Origin: Incurvaria masculella | Taxonomy: Eukaryota; Arthropoda; Insecta; Lepidoptera; Incurvariidae | Reading direction: 5' to 3' | DNA: 64,000 nt | Assembly (NCBI GenBank): GCA_946894095.1 | Contig: OX335641.1 | Location: forward strand, 12,418,501-12,482,500 | Notes under the pieces: model-generated | Told to the model about the DNA's origin: nothing | Databases searched by the model: none | Seen by the model: only the letters and a program-made list of their open reading frames with translations | In this document: positions 56,401 through 63,080 of the stretch, piece after piece | Position numbering within the stretch: the first letter of the stretch is position 1 | Layout of the letters: the number at the start of each line of letters is the position of its first letter | Made by a program: the position numbers and the translations under genes

Positions 56401-59400
56401 AGACTAAAACTAAGCATGTTGGATCTACCCTTCATATCCAACCAACCATTACCCGACAAAACCTTAACCTAACTAACATGCTTATTTAACTCTAACCTAA
56501 CTTTACGATCGGCCTAGAACTTGTTTCGAAAATTGGGTGTGGCTTTGCGACATAGGTCAGACCTATCCAACTAGACCAGTAAGTTCTGGTGAGAATGAGA
56601 GGTGATGCGACGCGTGACGACATTAGGTGAATAATTGGTAGTTAACGCACATTCCCTGTGCAATAGAGATCATTAATACAGCAGTTGGTTTAATTTATTT
56701 GGGCCAGAAATCCATAACTAGTGTTGCAAGACTTCGGATAGAGTTCCGGTTTATTGTTACTATTTGTTGGGAGGTTTAAGTTGCAGATGCGGTGTTCCTT
56801 AAATATTTTCACTTTATTCATTAAAATTGGCTAACTCGGGGCAGATGAAGTGTAGTATGTAGTGAACTCATTATTCTTATCGATCAAGCGTAGCGAGAAA
56901 GTTTAGCGGTCGTATAGCGCCGTGGAGTAGTGAGGGTCTGTAGCTGTAGCGAGGTTGTGTCGGTAGGCGGCGGAGGCGGGCCGGCAGCCGAGAACAACCT
57001 GGCCGCCTCCAACCCCTTCGACGAGCTCCCGCCCGGCCCGCGCCGCGCCCCAGGTACCACTCACCACAATTTCCAACTCACTCTTACCCGACCCATCGGC
57101 CCGACGCTATGACATATCGCTGTCCAATCGGTGTATTTTCCCATTTTTCTACCAAACCACTGTCTCACCATCCAATCGTCCCACTGTCTCAACAACCCGT
57201 TCCAGCATCCTACTATACTAACTTCCCACCACCTCATTGACAAATTTTTACAACATCCCACTTCATCCCACCATGCCTAAATCTCACTGGTTTATCATCC
57301 CACCATCTGACTGTCCAAACATCTTACTCATCTACAGGCATATTCAGAGAGGACGTGTCAAAACTTACTACGAGATTAGTACCAGACTAACCATACAAAA
57401 ACCGGTTTAGTCCGACCTTAAAACGCGCACTAAAGTTAGTCCGCCCACTCTGAATAGGGCTGCTAGCGTCCTACTATCACACTGTTCGACCATCTCAATG
57501 TCACATCATGCAATTTTAATTGTCTCCCAAAATCCCAGTTTTGATTTTTTTATTGATTATAATTTTCGTCTTTTTTTATTTGAACAGGTTTTTGTGGTCT
57601 AAAGTTTTCTTTCAACGTCCCATCTTTCCTGAAACATATCCTTGCGATACATGGCAATAGTATAGAGGTTTTTGTAGTGTAGACTTTGCTAGTAGTTAGG
57701 TTTTGATTGATATTGTCCATTTTAGTCCCCATTCCTTTCTGTCCCTCTCCAATATAAAAATATTTGAATTATTATATTTTCATTTGGTAGTAATTGATTT
57801 GGTTATTGTATTGTAGGAATGTTTTTTCCTGTGATTTTTTTTCATTATTATATTTGAACTTTTCTGTTTATTAACTTCTGCTTTTGGTGTTGATAATGAA
57901 TGTGTGGCTTCTATGTGCTTCAACGAATTTTGTAAAACTAGCATTGTTGTAAATTATTGTGATTTCAAGCGAGGACCATTTAGTTTAAATTTGAATCTGT
58001 GTTGACTCCCTCTGCTGTGAAAAGTGATGGGGATTTTCATTGAATGACATTTCATGCTGTCGCAATGCTTCAATACGCTGTACATTCGATCATGGTGTGT
58101 TTGCGGGTGTAAGAGAGTAAATGAAGGTCTGCATAAGATAGTGAAACTGGTTTGAGCGAAATAAGTGTGAGCGGGGTGCGCGTAGGTGTTCTAAGAGGCG
58201 ATGGTGTGTAGTTGTGTAAGATATAGTGAGGTATATGCTTAAATGTGTGTATAATATACTGTTTTTGTGCGCAGGCTACCAGCAGGGCTATGGATATGAG
58301 GGCTACAATTCGCCGTACTCGCCCGCACGCTCTGTCTACCCTCCCTACGGACCTGAGGGTGACCGGTACGTCTCCAACATACATTGTGAAATATTGAGGT
58401 TTGCGATGTATAACCCTTAAATCATTGGTGATATGAGCCATTGAACTGTTGAAAATCCAGACAATTTCTACACAAGATATTACCACCTCACATATTGCGA
58501 AACACAGTTTAATGTGGTCTGCAATAGCGAATGAACTTAGACTCGCATTAACCACACATTGATTACATTGTCAACTATGCACAGGAAGGTTAAAAGTTTT
58601 AAGGGACGAAATCACTTAAAATACAAATTATGGTCAGGAAAGGTTTTTTTATGATATGGATGGCTTATACCACAATCACAGTTTTGATATTAGCCAACAT
58701 ACTGCATTCCTGAATGAATTAGCTGCTATGCCAGGACCTCTCTTTATGAGCATGACTGCATTAAACTGAAAACACAGACTTTTTCATTGCCGCTTTGACT
58801 ATCTTTTCATCCAATTCCATTTTACCAACCCAGGTGGGATAAAACCTTACTACCTAAAGGGGAAGGGAACCTAGAGTTTTACATGATTTATGAACCCTGG
58901 AACATCTTCCATTCTTGACTAAATGCACTTATCCAACACAGAAAGAGAATGAAAATGGTGCATGAATGGGACGTGCATCGAATGCAAGTTCCTGCCAGTC
59001 GCGTAAACTGGTGCTAAACTTTTATAGTCTTAAGAACGGCCCGTAAGCTATGCTCCCCATACAAACGTAGTTTACTAATCATTTGGAAACCGCTATTCCA
59101 ATTAAATTGATATTTAATATCTAATATCAGGTAACAAATATCTGTGTCTGCATGCTTTTGTTTTTTTGAAAAATCCAAACCGAATGAAATGAAAGCAAAA
59201 AGAAAATCTTCATACGAATTTTGTTTTCTCTGTGGTTTGACCCAGAATACATTTAACGAAAAAACAAAGACATGCAGACACAGATATTTGTAGCCTAATA
59301 TTAGATACCAAATATCAAGTAAGTTGGAACAGTAGTTTTCAAATTATTAGTAAACTACGTTTGTATGGGAGGCGAAATTTTCAGGTGCTTACGGGCCGAC

Positions 59401-62400
59401 CTTAATAACTAAACTTATTATTACACTTTTGTACTATTAATACTACAGAAGCTTGGTTATTTGTACTATTTTTTTATTTTTGGACTCCGTTGGGGCCTTC
59501 TTGAATCAGGGGCCCCATACCACCGCATTGGTTGCATTGGCGTAGATACTCGACTGGTTCCCGCACCCCTGAGCTACATGCCACTCAAAATTCTAACTAC
59601 AGTCATAGTCAATTATAAATACATGTACAGCATGCTTCATTTACCCATAATGAAATTGGCTTTGCCCATAGTAAAGAAAGCTTATTAGTCGGGACCTTAA
59701 CCTAGAAGGTTCACATTGCGACCCTGTGGTGACCATTTGTGATTGTGGCGTACACAGGGGTTATGGTGGCAGCGGCGAGTACCGGTACGGCGCGGGCGGC
59801 GCGTACGGTGCGCGCTACCCTGCGCCCGGTGCCGCGCCCCCTCCCACCGGCACGCCGCCGCCCGCGCAGCCCTACCCCGATTACTACAGGCCTCAGCAAC
59901 CACCGCCGCCGGCACCACCGCCCACGGCCGGCCAGCCTCCCGCACCCGCCGCTGGACAGCACGAGGTGCGCCTTGCAACCACCTCTCCTAAACTCATTGC
60001 ACACATACATACCTACACTCTGGCTAGACACCTCCACACATACACTTTCACTTCACTTCACTTGCAAACACAAACATCCTTCTAAATACACTCACTATAC
60101 ATTTGCACACCTACACGCAGACACCTTTCCCTACACGCTCATGATATGCCTGACAACTACAGTCACTACTCACTTACACTCTCACTAAAAGTTACTCACA
60201 CTCACTCCTCCTACTCCTACAATTTAATTACATTCCCAGAGACTTCAATTTTCACTACACACCTGCTCACTCTTTACTATATACATTACTACAATTTTCT
60301 ACACACCTATAATCTCACTACACTTACAAACTGCTCTTTGGCTACTGATGTATTTGTAAAGCAGATGTGTAGATAATACCCAAAGTTAAATTTGTTTGAG
60401 TGCATAAACAAGTAGATTTTGTATTAACATCACAATGTTATAAGGATATCTTCTGTCTCTTATATTTGTAATGGTGACTATAAAAGTAACCAAACAGTTT
60501 TATTTAAATGTTTAATGAAATATAGGATAATTCTACAATTCAATGGATCTTTTAAAGTTCAGGACCAATCAAAACATTCCGATTATTTGCCATTTTCATT
60601 CATTGATTGGTTTCGAACTACTAAATGTCTGTCGAGGTGCATATTGTGGGTAGCCATCGTAGTTATTCATAAAATTATTCGGTACATTGTACGTTGACAC
60701 ACTGCATATTGTTTTATAAAACATTCACATACTCTATTACCAATGACTACGCCGTGAAAGTCTTCGTGTCGATCAAAATTGTTATCAAAATTCAAAATTG
60801 TGCAACGCTCGGCTACATTGTGGGCTCGGGCTACTGGCTGTGAGCTGAATTTACATCGTTGCGTCCCGCAAATCCGTTCCTATACGTTGTCGCTTCTTGT
60901 GTTTGTTTGATCCCTCACTGGGTTGTCTCGAACACATATTTTTGCTTCCTGTGAAAGTTCAATGTAGTGGGAAATTTACGGGAGCATCCAGAATGTAGCA
61001 GATCGAATGTTGATAAACCGAATAAAAGTTTTGTTACTCTTTTATGAGTGTAATGGTGTTAAGTAAAGTGGGATCTCTGTGAGTTCATTCATTTTGATTG
61101 CTTACACTATCCATGAATGTTATCAACATACTCATTTACACAAAATTTGAATTTGCACTGTGCTCGCTCTCGTTAGTTTAATGCAACATATCCAAAGGAT
61201 TGTCTAGTAAAATAATGATATGATAGGATGATTAATTTCCTTTATAAACGAATTGACAAATACTGGGAAGATTGTAGAGTTTAACAAAAAATGCAGTGAA
61301 AACGAATATAACTATATAATAGGTCGGGGAAAAAGTCTTTTCGCATTATAGTATGTATGAACTTGTAATAAAATCTCTTTGGCTATACTATTTGTATCTG
61401 GCTGGTTTTGGTATCATTGAAAGTTTAAATTTTAAAGAACATAATTCCAAATTCAAATTAGGAAAATGTGTGATTCTCATTTGTTTTTCGTACTGTCAAA
61501 ATGAGTGAATCTAATAAAGAAATTCGAAACATTTTAAAATTTTACTACAAAAAAGGTAAAAATGCAACGCAAGCCGCGAAAAAAATTTGCGATGTTTATG
61601 GACCTAGTGCAGTGTCTGTGAGAGTAGCACAAATTTGGTTTAAGCGTTTTCAATCCGGAAATTTTGATGTCAAAGATGCACGTCGCTCTGGTCGCCCTAT
61701 TACGGATAAAATGGATGCCATTTTTGAAAAAGTGGAGCAAGATCGGCATATCAGTAGTTACGACGTAGCTGAAGAACTAGGAATTGACCACAAAACAGTT
61801 TTGGCGCATTTGAAAAAAACTGGGTACACAAAAAAGCTCGATATTTGCTTAGATGAAAAGATATTTGGGTACCTCACGAGCTCACTGAAAGAAACCTAAT
61901 GAACCGTGTACTCATTTGTGATTCTTTATTACGACGTAATGAAACCGAACCATTTTTGAAGAAGCTGATAACTGGTGATGAAAAGTGGATCACGTACGAC
62001 AAGAACGTGCGAAAAAGGTCGTGGTCAAAGGCCGGTCAAGCTTCACAGACTGTGGCGAAACCCGGGTTAACTCGCAACAAGGTGATGCTGTGTGTGTGGT
62101 GGGATTGGAAGGGCATTATTCATTATGAGCTGTTACCACCAGGCAGGACCATCGATTCTGAACTCTACTGCGAACAACTGATGAGATTAAAGCAAGAAGT
62201 TGAGAGAAAGCGGCCGGAATTAATCAACAGAAGGGGTGTGGTTTTTCATCATGATAACGCTAGACCTCACACATCTTTAGCCACTCAGCAAAAACTAAGA
62301 GAGTTTGGCTGGGAGGTGTTAATGCATCCGCCGTATAGTCCTGACCTTGCACCTTCAGATTTCCACCTGTTTAGGTCTCTTCAGAATTCTTTAGGCAGTG

Positions 62401-63080
62401 TCAGGTTAACATCACGAGAGGACTGCCAAAACCACTTGTCGCGGTATTTTGATCAGAAGTCCCAATATTTCTATAGCAATGGGATCATGTCCCTACCTAC
62501 AAGATGGCAAAAAGTTATCGAACAAAATGGTACCTACATACTTTAGTTAAATGTAAATAAACCATGTTAAAAAATGTTTTGAATTTTCTTAAAAAATGCG
62601 AAGAAACTTTTTCCCCAACCTAATTTATTTTAATGGGAGTGGCTTGGAATGATTATATTCTTTTGGAGCTCATTGCACAGAATAAGAAAGAGCACTTTGA
62701 TAAAGTACAAACATTACAATTCACCATGTGCTGACAATGTAATCACAATTTGCACGAATCATTATAAGTATTAGGTTTAATTTTTCGTGCATTGTTGGTA
62801 AGTTACGTTCTTTCGTAAACCATGCTCATAGTTTGAAAAGCAAACTTACTAGGAAAAGTGGGTAAATGTTCAATCTGCTGCATTCCGATGAGTTAAGTGT
62901 GGAGTTGTGCTCGCTGGAGCCCCGCCCGCCCGAGCATCGGAGCGAGCGAGTGACGAGTGCGTGTGCTGGCTTGTGTAGATCGCGCACCCGCCCCCGTCGC
63001 CCCCCGCTAGTATAATGAACTCTCAGCTGGCGCGCCAGCTCGTGGCGCCACTGTCGCCGGCCAACAAGCCCTACCACCAC
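32248..63080 (+). CDS. osa: osa, ARID1/BAF250-type subunit of the Brahma (SWI/SNF) complex, partial gene (12 exons)
   Basis: Osa is the ARID subunit that defines the BAP form of the SWI/SNF nucleosome-remodelling complex; it works in the nucleus with Brahma and Moira and is a trithorax-group regulator. Identity rests on the family signatures GQNSNDSSGG, PTPSPTGSSGSRSMSPAVG, LVTTGPDGASLDEASQQSTL, CTTPKSRK, VFNTHVPQE, and an unmistakable ARID domain (KLYEMDESPERRGW through KTWKDIAGLLGIGASSSAAY to LRKHYTKNLLAYECHFDRGG). I assigned exons from frame and splice signals: 32248-32404, 44589-45004, 45743-45968, 49218-49351, 51620-51661, 52863-53051, 54597-54813, 55298-55435, 56967-57053, 58275-58365, 59758-59965, 62979-63080. 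The phases join without conflict and total 2007 nt (669 codons). The true start and the C-terminal BAF250 domain are outside the recognised exons. Introns are full of transposons, including a broken mariner and amplified ARID-exon copies. Confidence 0.95.
33051..33058. promoter_or_regulatory. CRE-like palindrome TGACGTCA in a GC-rich island
   Basis: An exact CREB/ATF site within the island at 33000-33430. Function not shown. Confidence 0.3.
35097..35104. promoter_or_regulatory. CRE-like palindrome TGACGTCA in a GC-rich island
   Basis: An exact CREB/ATF site within the GGC-repeat-rich island at 34930-35220. Function not shown. Confidence 0.3.
35567..35668 (-). repeat. SINE fragment, 5S-headed type with deletion
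   Basis: ACTAACCCTACCACCTAGTA, AAGGGGATTTACAATTTTAC and ACCATGGCCAGCCTTAACGG follow the SINE body towards its head. The trailing CCCAGAGTTGCTTTAC resembles the far end of the 5S segment at 9050-9062, with the middle deleted. Confidence 0.6.
36241..36556. repeat. Two adjacent related MITE-like units
   Basis: Unit 1 (36241-36402) has ends AGAGCCGAGTGCACGAAAGG and CTTCGTGCAATCGGGGCT, and inner arms around GTGACGTGTTTTAA. Unit 2 (36404-36556) repeats the order (AAAATCAACGTCGACGTGTG, GTGACGTGTTTAAAT, CTTTGTGCAATCGAGCCC). The end motif GCCGAGTGCACGAAAGGAC also stands alone at about 38839. Confidence 0.65.
37051..37073 (+). repeat. GT microsatellite
   Basis: Eleven GT units in a GC-rich island. 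Confidence 0.9.
37775..37880 (+). repeat. Truncated TTAA MITE, family 3
   Basis: ACTACATATCAAGTAACTTG, GGAACAGTGGTTTTCAAGTG, TTAGTAAACTATGTTTGTA and GATGCTTACGGGTA match the right half of the element at 7653-8028. The terminal TTAA is lost. Confidence 0.65.
38560..38748. repeat. Truncated MITE, relative of 31626-31884
   Basis: The right end CGAACTCGAACTCACTCTTAC then CTGAATGGGCCCCCTGATGA is intact, with AATAATATATTTCCCAGCAG inside. The left TIR is missing. Confidence 0.7.
39956..39972. repeat. C17 homopolymer
   Basis: Seventeen consecutive C within a GC-rich island. Prone to length error in sequencing. Confidence 0.9.
40957..41009. other. Perfect hairpin, 24-bp stem and 5-base loop
   Basis: Bases 40957-40980 are the exact reverse complement of 40986-41009; the loop is TTTAT. 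The stem contains GGGAGTGAACCTAAGCT. It lies in the long osa intron, about 100 bases before a MITE. The spacer is too short for a typical microRNA precursor. Confidence 0.9.
41110..41456 (-). mobile_element. MITE, AGTCCCAG family, copy 3
   Basis: Left GTTCTCACCTAAATTGGCGT and right GCCAATTTAGGTGACAACTG followed by GGACT are inverted partners. The interior is inverted relative to copies 1 and 2 (TAGTTCGCTTAACGCCCACT near the right end). Confidence 0.85.
41866..42088. mobile_element. MITE with GGGGGCTTACTATGGTAAAT ends
   Basis: Left GGGGGCTTACTATGGTAAAT then TAACTCG; right CGAGTTCATTTACTATAGTA then ACCCCC. Similar in plan to 46175-46395 and to the split element at 7565/9455. Confidence 0.75.
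42636..43230 (+). mobile_element. MITE, AAAGGAGAATGCCC family, copy 2
   Basis: Starts AAAGGAGAATGCCCATTGCC and ends TTTGGGCATTCTCCTTT. The interior is the reverse complement of 29718-30338 with moderate divergence. No coding capacity. Confidence 0.85.
43696..44245 (+). mobile_element. TTAA-ended MITE, family 1, copy B (complete, 550 bp)
   Basis: Starts TTAAGGTGGCCCAACCCGGC and ends GCGGGATGGGCCACCTTAA. It is uninterrupted and serves as the reference for the copies at 21583 and 29384. TTAA termini suggest piggyBac-type mobilisation. Confidence 0.9.
44589..45004 (+). CDS. osa: osa exon B (proline/histidine-rich)
   Basis: Acceptor TGTTGCAG; starts with GT that completes Gly, then QQNVPMPPRPSSSQSDGSGP, an alanine run, and a long P/H/Y-rich part with three exact repeats of HPPHPS. 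Ends NTYLKQ-like HHQHYLKQ before GTTCCA, a weak donor, in phase 0. The following exon starts HLGHKH, matching LKQHLQHK of fly Osa, so the junction is right. High GC makes long shadow frames on both strands. Confidence 0.9.
45090..45490 (+). pseudogene. RTE-like retrotransposon 3' end fragment
   Basis: The 45297-45485 part encodes the C-terminus of the same RTE family as at 17820-19497. After a piece shared with 19425-19460 (TCAGCCGAAGAGA), the frame reads DDIKCVCEKQWFRTAESRED then WRKIEGVRPEV. It ends in a short tandem (GACT)4-5 at 45470-45488, the type of tail that RTE elements carry. It is 5'-truncated and dead, and lies in the osa intron between exons B and C. Confidence 0.8.
45743..45968 (+). 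CDS. osa: osa exon C
   Basis: Acceptor GTTGTGTTGCAG. Encodes HLGHKHMGPPASQHGG, a low-complexity G/A/P part, then the conserved TALVTTGPDGASLDEASQQS-TLSNASA. Ends in phase 1 before GTCGCTAG. Confidence 0.93.
46175..46395. mobile_element. MITE with CTGGGTTACCATGGTAA ends
   Basis: Left CTGGGTTACCATGGTAAATT; right AGCTATCTACCATGCTAACG then CCCCAG. Inner arms GTGAATAGGAGGTAAACAGG and TTGCCTATTCACCTG are also inverted. Confidence 0.7.
47032..47417 (-). repeat. Lepidopteran interspersed repeat with expanded CCGT microsatellite, copy 4
   Basis: Full-length inverted copy: it starts TTTTTAGGGTTCCGTACCCA and ends CGAGTCCGACTCGCACTTGG then CCGG. The microsatellite at 47086-47213 is about 30 units with a few CCTT and CTGT interruptions, the longest of the four copies in the window. 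Confidence 0.88.
48165..48565 (-). mobile_element. SINE with tRNA-derived head, near full length
   Basis: On the - strand: head with A-box-like TGAGTGTAGCGCATGTA and B box GGGTTCAATTCC (48501-48512), then TTTCTTTCTCTTTCTGAG, then the shared body (CATGGTTCGGAATCCATGTT, CTGTAGGTCCCCTTCCCC, GGTTGGTACCATTGCATTGG, CATCCAGTTCAATGTAGCC). Confidence 0.82.
48919..48938 (-). repeat. Short interstitial TTAGG tract
   Basis: Three and a half CCTAA units on the + strand (TTAGG on the - strand). Confidence 0.75.
49218..49351 (+). CDS. osa: osa exon D
   Basis: Acceptor TTGTGTTGCAG; CG completes Ala, then SGEEAACTTPKSRKEF, an alanine/proline part, then DDYDASPSAWPRPPSSP. CTTPKSRK and the W-PRP-SP end match fly Osa. 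Phase 0 donor GTACGTAC. Confidence 0.93.
50441..50577. repeat. Foldback MITE relic
   Basis: Arms of about 58 bases: the left includes GCTGAATAGATATACAATGT, the right ACATTGTATAACTATTCAG. The loop is about 20 bases. Confidence 0.75.
50585..51064 (-). mobile_element. TTAA-ended MITE, family 2, copy 3
   Basis: Starts TTAAGGGCCTGGTACTAGCC and ends TTGGCTAGTCCTAGCGCCTTAA. Inverted and almost identical to 30498-30978. Confidence 0.92.
51620..51661 (+). CDS. osa: osa exon E (42-nt small exon)
   Basis: Encodes VFNTHVPQETYRSK, matching VFNSHVP and QEPFRS of fly Osa just before the ARID domain. Acceptor GCGTTGCAG, donor GTTCAT (weak). Phase 0 on both sides, so skipping would keep the frame. Confidence 0.88.
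51662..52862 (+). other. osa: osa intron E-F
   Basis: A+T-rich, with no supported element or gene. Ends in a pyrimidine-containing TCATGTTGCAG acceptor. Confidence 0.7.
52863..53051 (+). CDS. osa: osa exon F (first half of the ARID domain)
   Basis: 63 codons in phase 0-0: KSDSLGKLYEMDESPERRGW, VERLLAFMEERRTPIAACPT, ISKQPLDLYRLYLLVRERGG and FVE. This is the N-terminal part of the ARID fold (helices 1 to about 4), which together with exon G binds A+T-rich or non-specific DNA. Donor GAG|GTACGC. From about 52924 onward this exon is the first member of the 205-bp tandem array. Confidence 0.97.
52924..54380 (+). repeat. 205-bp tandem array of ARID-exon 3' part plus donor
   Basis: The segment from TCGAGCGAC through the exon end, the donor GTACGCAACG and about 80 intron bases repeats with a period of exactly 205. 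The CTGGCCTTCATGGAGGAG landmark occurs at about 52934, 53139, 53344, 53549, 53754, 53959 and 54164, and donors lie at 53052, 53257, 53462, 53667, 53872, 54077 and 54282. The extra copies look identical to each other and differ from the real exon at only one or two bases in the coding part. They lack the exon's acceptor and first 20 or so codons. A truncated eighth start lies at 54365-54380. The repeated 132-codon frames over them arise from chance joining in another frame. Confidence 0.96.
54380..54480 (+). pseudogene. Diverged ninth partial copy of the ARID exon end, possible alternative exon
   Basis: After CTTCTATCTCTAAACAG comes a 57-nt open segment encoding LFKQYRSYLLVSGCSKFMEV-like text up to GAG|GTACGCAC. 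It aligns with PLDLYRLYLLVRERGGFVE of the real exon, with the same 19-codon length from the CAG, and keeps acceptor- and donor-like signals. It could be a relic of an older duplication or a spliced alternative. No expression evidence. Confidence 0.55.
54597..54813 (+). CDS. osa: osa exon G (second half of the ARID domain)
   Basis: Acceptor CATTCCAG. Encodes VTKNKTWKDIAGLLGIGASS, SAAYTLRKHYTKNLLAYECH, FDRGGIDPQPIINQVEATTK and KKNNKANSSPSPG. Contains the ARID helix-turn-helix and C-terminal helix with the invariant W, GIG.S.SAAY and LRKHY motifs. Phase 1 at the end, before GTCTGTCC. Confidence 0.97.
54814..55297 (+). other. osa: osa intron G-H
   Basis: Short intron with no supported element. 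Confidence 0.8.
55298..55435 (+). CDS. osa: osa exon H
   Basis: Acceptor CTTGTTGCAG; GC completes Gly, then TSNTTESFPGG, a glycine/alanine part, then MDGYGGQYGAYPPQPNQPQ. MDGYGG is conserved in fly Osa just after the ARID domain. Ends in phase 1 before GTACCC. Confidence 0.92.
55436..56966 (+). other. osa: osa intron H-I
   Basis: No supported element. Several dispersed AACCTAAC words occur at 56345-56510 but not in tandem. Confidence 0.65.
56967..57053 (+). CDS. osa: osa exon I (87-nt candidate cassette exon)
   Basis: After GTGTCGGTAG the frame reads GGGGPAAENNLAASNPFDEL then PPGPRRAP, ending before GTACCACT. Phase 1-1 and a length divisible by three mean that it fits between exons H and J and can be skipped without a frame change. 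NPFDE resembles a short motif near this place in other ARID1 proteins. The upstream pyrimidine tract is weak, so the start is less certain. Confidence 0.75.
57054..58274 (+). other. osa: osa intron I-J
   Basis: Contains the TATTCAGAG/CTCTGAATA MITE at 57341-57464 and A+T-rich DNA. Ends TTTTTGTGCGCAG. Confidence 0.7.
57341..57464. mobile_element. Small MITE with TATTCAGAG ends
   Basis: Left TATTCAGAGAGGACGTGTCA, right CCGCCCACTCTGAATAG. Inner arms GACTAACCATACAAAAACCG and GTTTAGTCCG. Relative at 7432-7545. Confidence 0.75.
58275..58365 (+). CDS. osa: osa exon J
   Basis: GC completes Gly, then YQQGYGYEGYNSPYSPARSV and YPPYGPEGD, ending with two bases (CG) of an Arg codon before GTACGTCT. Tyr/Gly/Pro-rich, as is the post-ARID region of Osa. 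Confidence 0.9.
58640..59010 (-). repeat. Eroded SINE
   Basis: Body landmarks remain: TGCTATGCCAGGACCTCTCT, TTCATTGCCGCTTTGACTAT, TACCAACCCAGGTGGGATAA and GAACCCTGGAACATCTTCC. The head (ACACAGAAAGAGAATGAAAA, GGTGCATGAATGGGACG) is of the tRNA-headed type but decayed. Confidence 0.7.
59030..59405 (+). mobile_element. TTAA-ended MITE, family 3, copy 3 (376 bp)
   Basis: Starts TTAAGAACGGCCCGTAAGC and ends CTTACGGGCCGACCTTAA. Same length as 7653-8028 and nearly identical to it. Confidence 0.9.
59758..59965 (+). CDS. osa: osa exon K
   Basis: Acceptor GCGTACACAG; G completes Arg, then GYGGSGEYRYGAGGAYGARY, PAPGAAPPPTGTPPPAQPYP, DYYRPQQPPPPAPPPTAGQP and PAPAAGQHE. Phase 0 at the end, before GTGCGCC. 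Low-complexity, typical of the disordered part of Osa. Confidence 0.9.
61319..62623 (+). mobile_element. mariner transposon, second copy, defective
   Basis: 1305 bp, exactly 20 bases longer than the copy at 27659-28943. The TIRs are ATAGGTCGGGGAAAAAGTC and, inverted at the right end, TTAGGTTGGGGAAAAAGTTT. Sits in the osa intron in sense orientation. The right flank no longer shows a clear TA. Confidence 0.93.
61501..62546 (+). pseudogene. mariner transposase, frameshifted
   Basis: The first frame runs 61501-61899 and the rest continues in another frame from about 61899 to 62546. The only disruption is a 20-base insertion (61848-61867) inside the WVPHEL linker codons; it repeats the GATATTTG word on both sides. 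D153-, D245- and D280-equivalent motifs (TGDEKW, HHDNARPH, SPDLAPSDFHLF) are all present in the downstream part. Only a few residues differ from the intact copy. The product would stop shortly after the DNA-binding half. Confidence 0.93.
62979..63080 (+). CDS. osa: osa exon L (last recognised)
   Basis: After GGCTTGTGTAG the frame reads IAHPPPSPPASIMNSQLARQ, LVAPLSPANKPYHH, ending before GTACGCAT in phase 0. The reading frame fits the phase-0 end of exon K. The QLARQLVAPLSP stretch is distinctive and not low-complexity, which supports coding. The upstream tract is poor in pyrimidines, so the exact start is less sure. Confidence 0.82.

Larger units (their letters stand above)
58366..59757 (+). 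other. osa: osa intron J-K
   Basis: Holds an eroded SINE (58640-59010) and a complete family-3 TTAA MITE (59030-59405). The rest is unassigned. Confidence 0.7.
59966..62978 (+). other. osa: osa intron K-L
   Basis: A C/A/T-rich, ACAC-like stretch at 60000-60330, then A+T-rich DNA, then the second mariner (61319-62623). Ends CTTGTGTAG. Confidence 0.75.
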
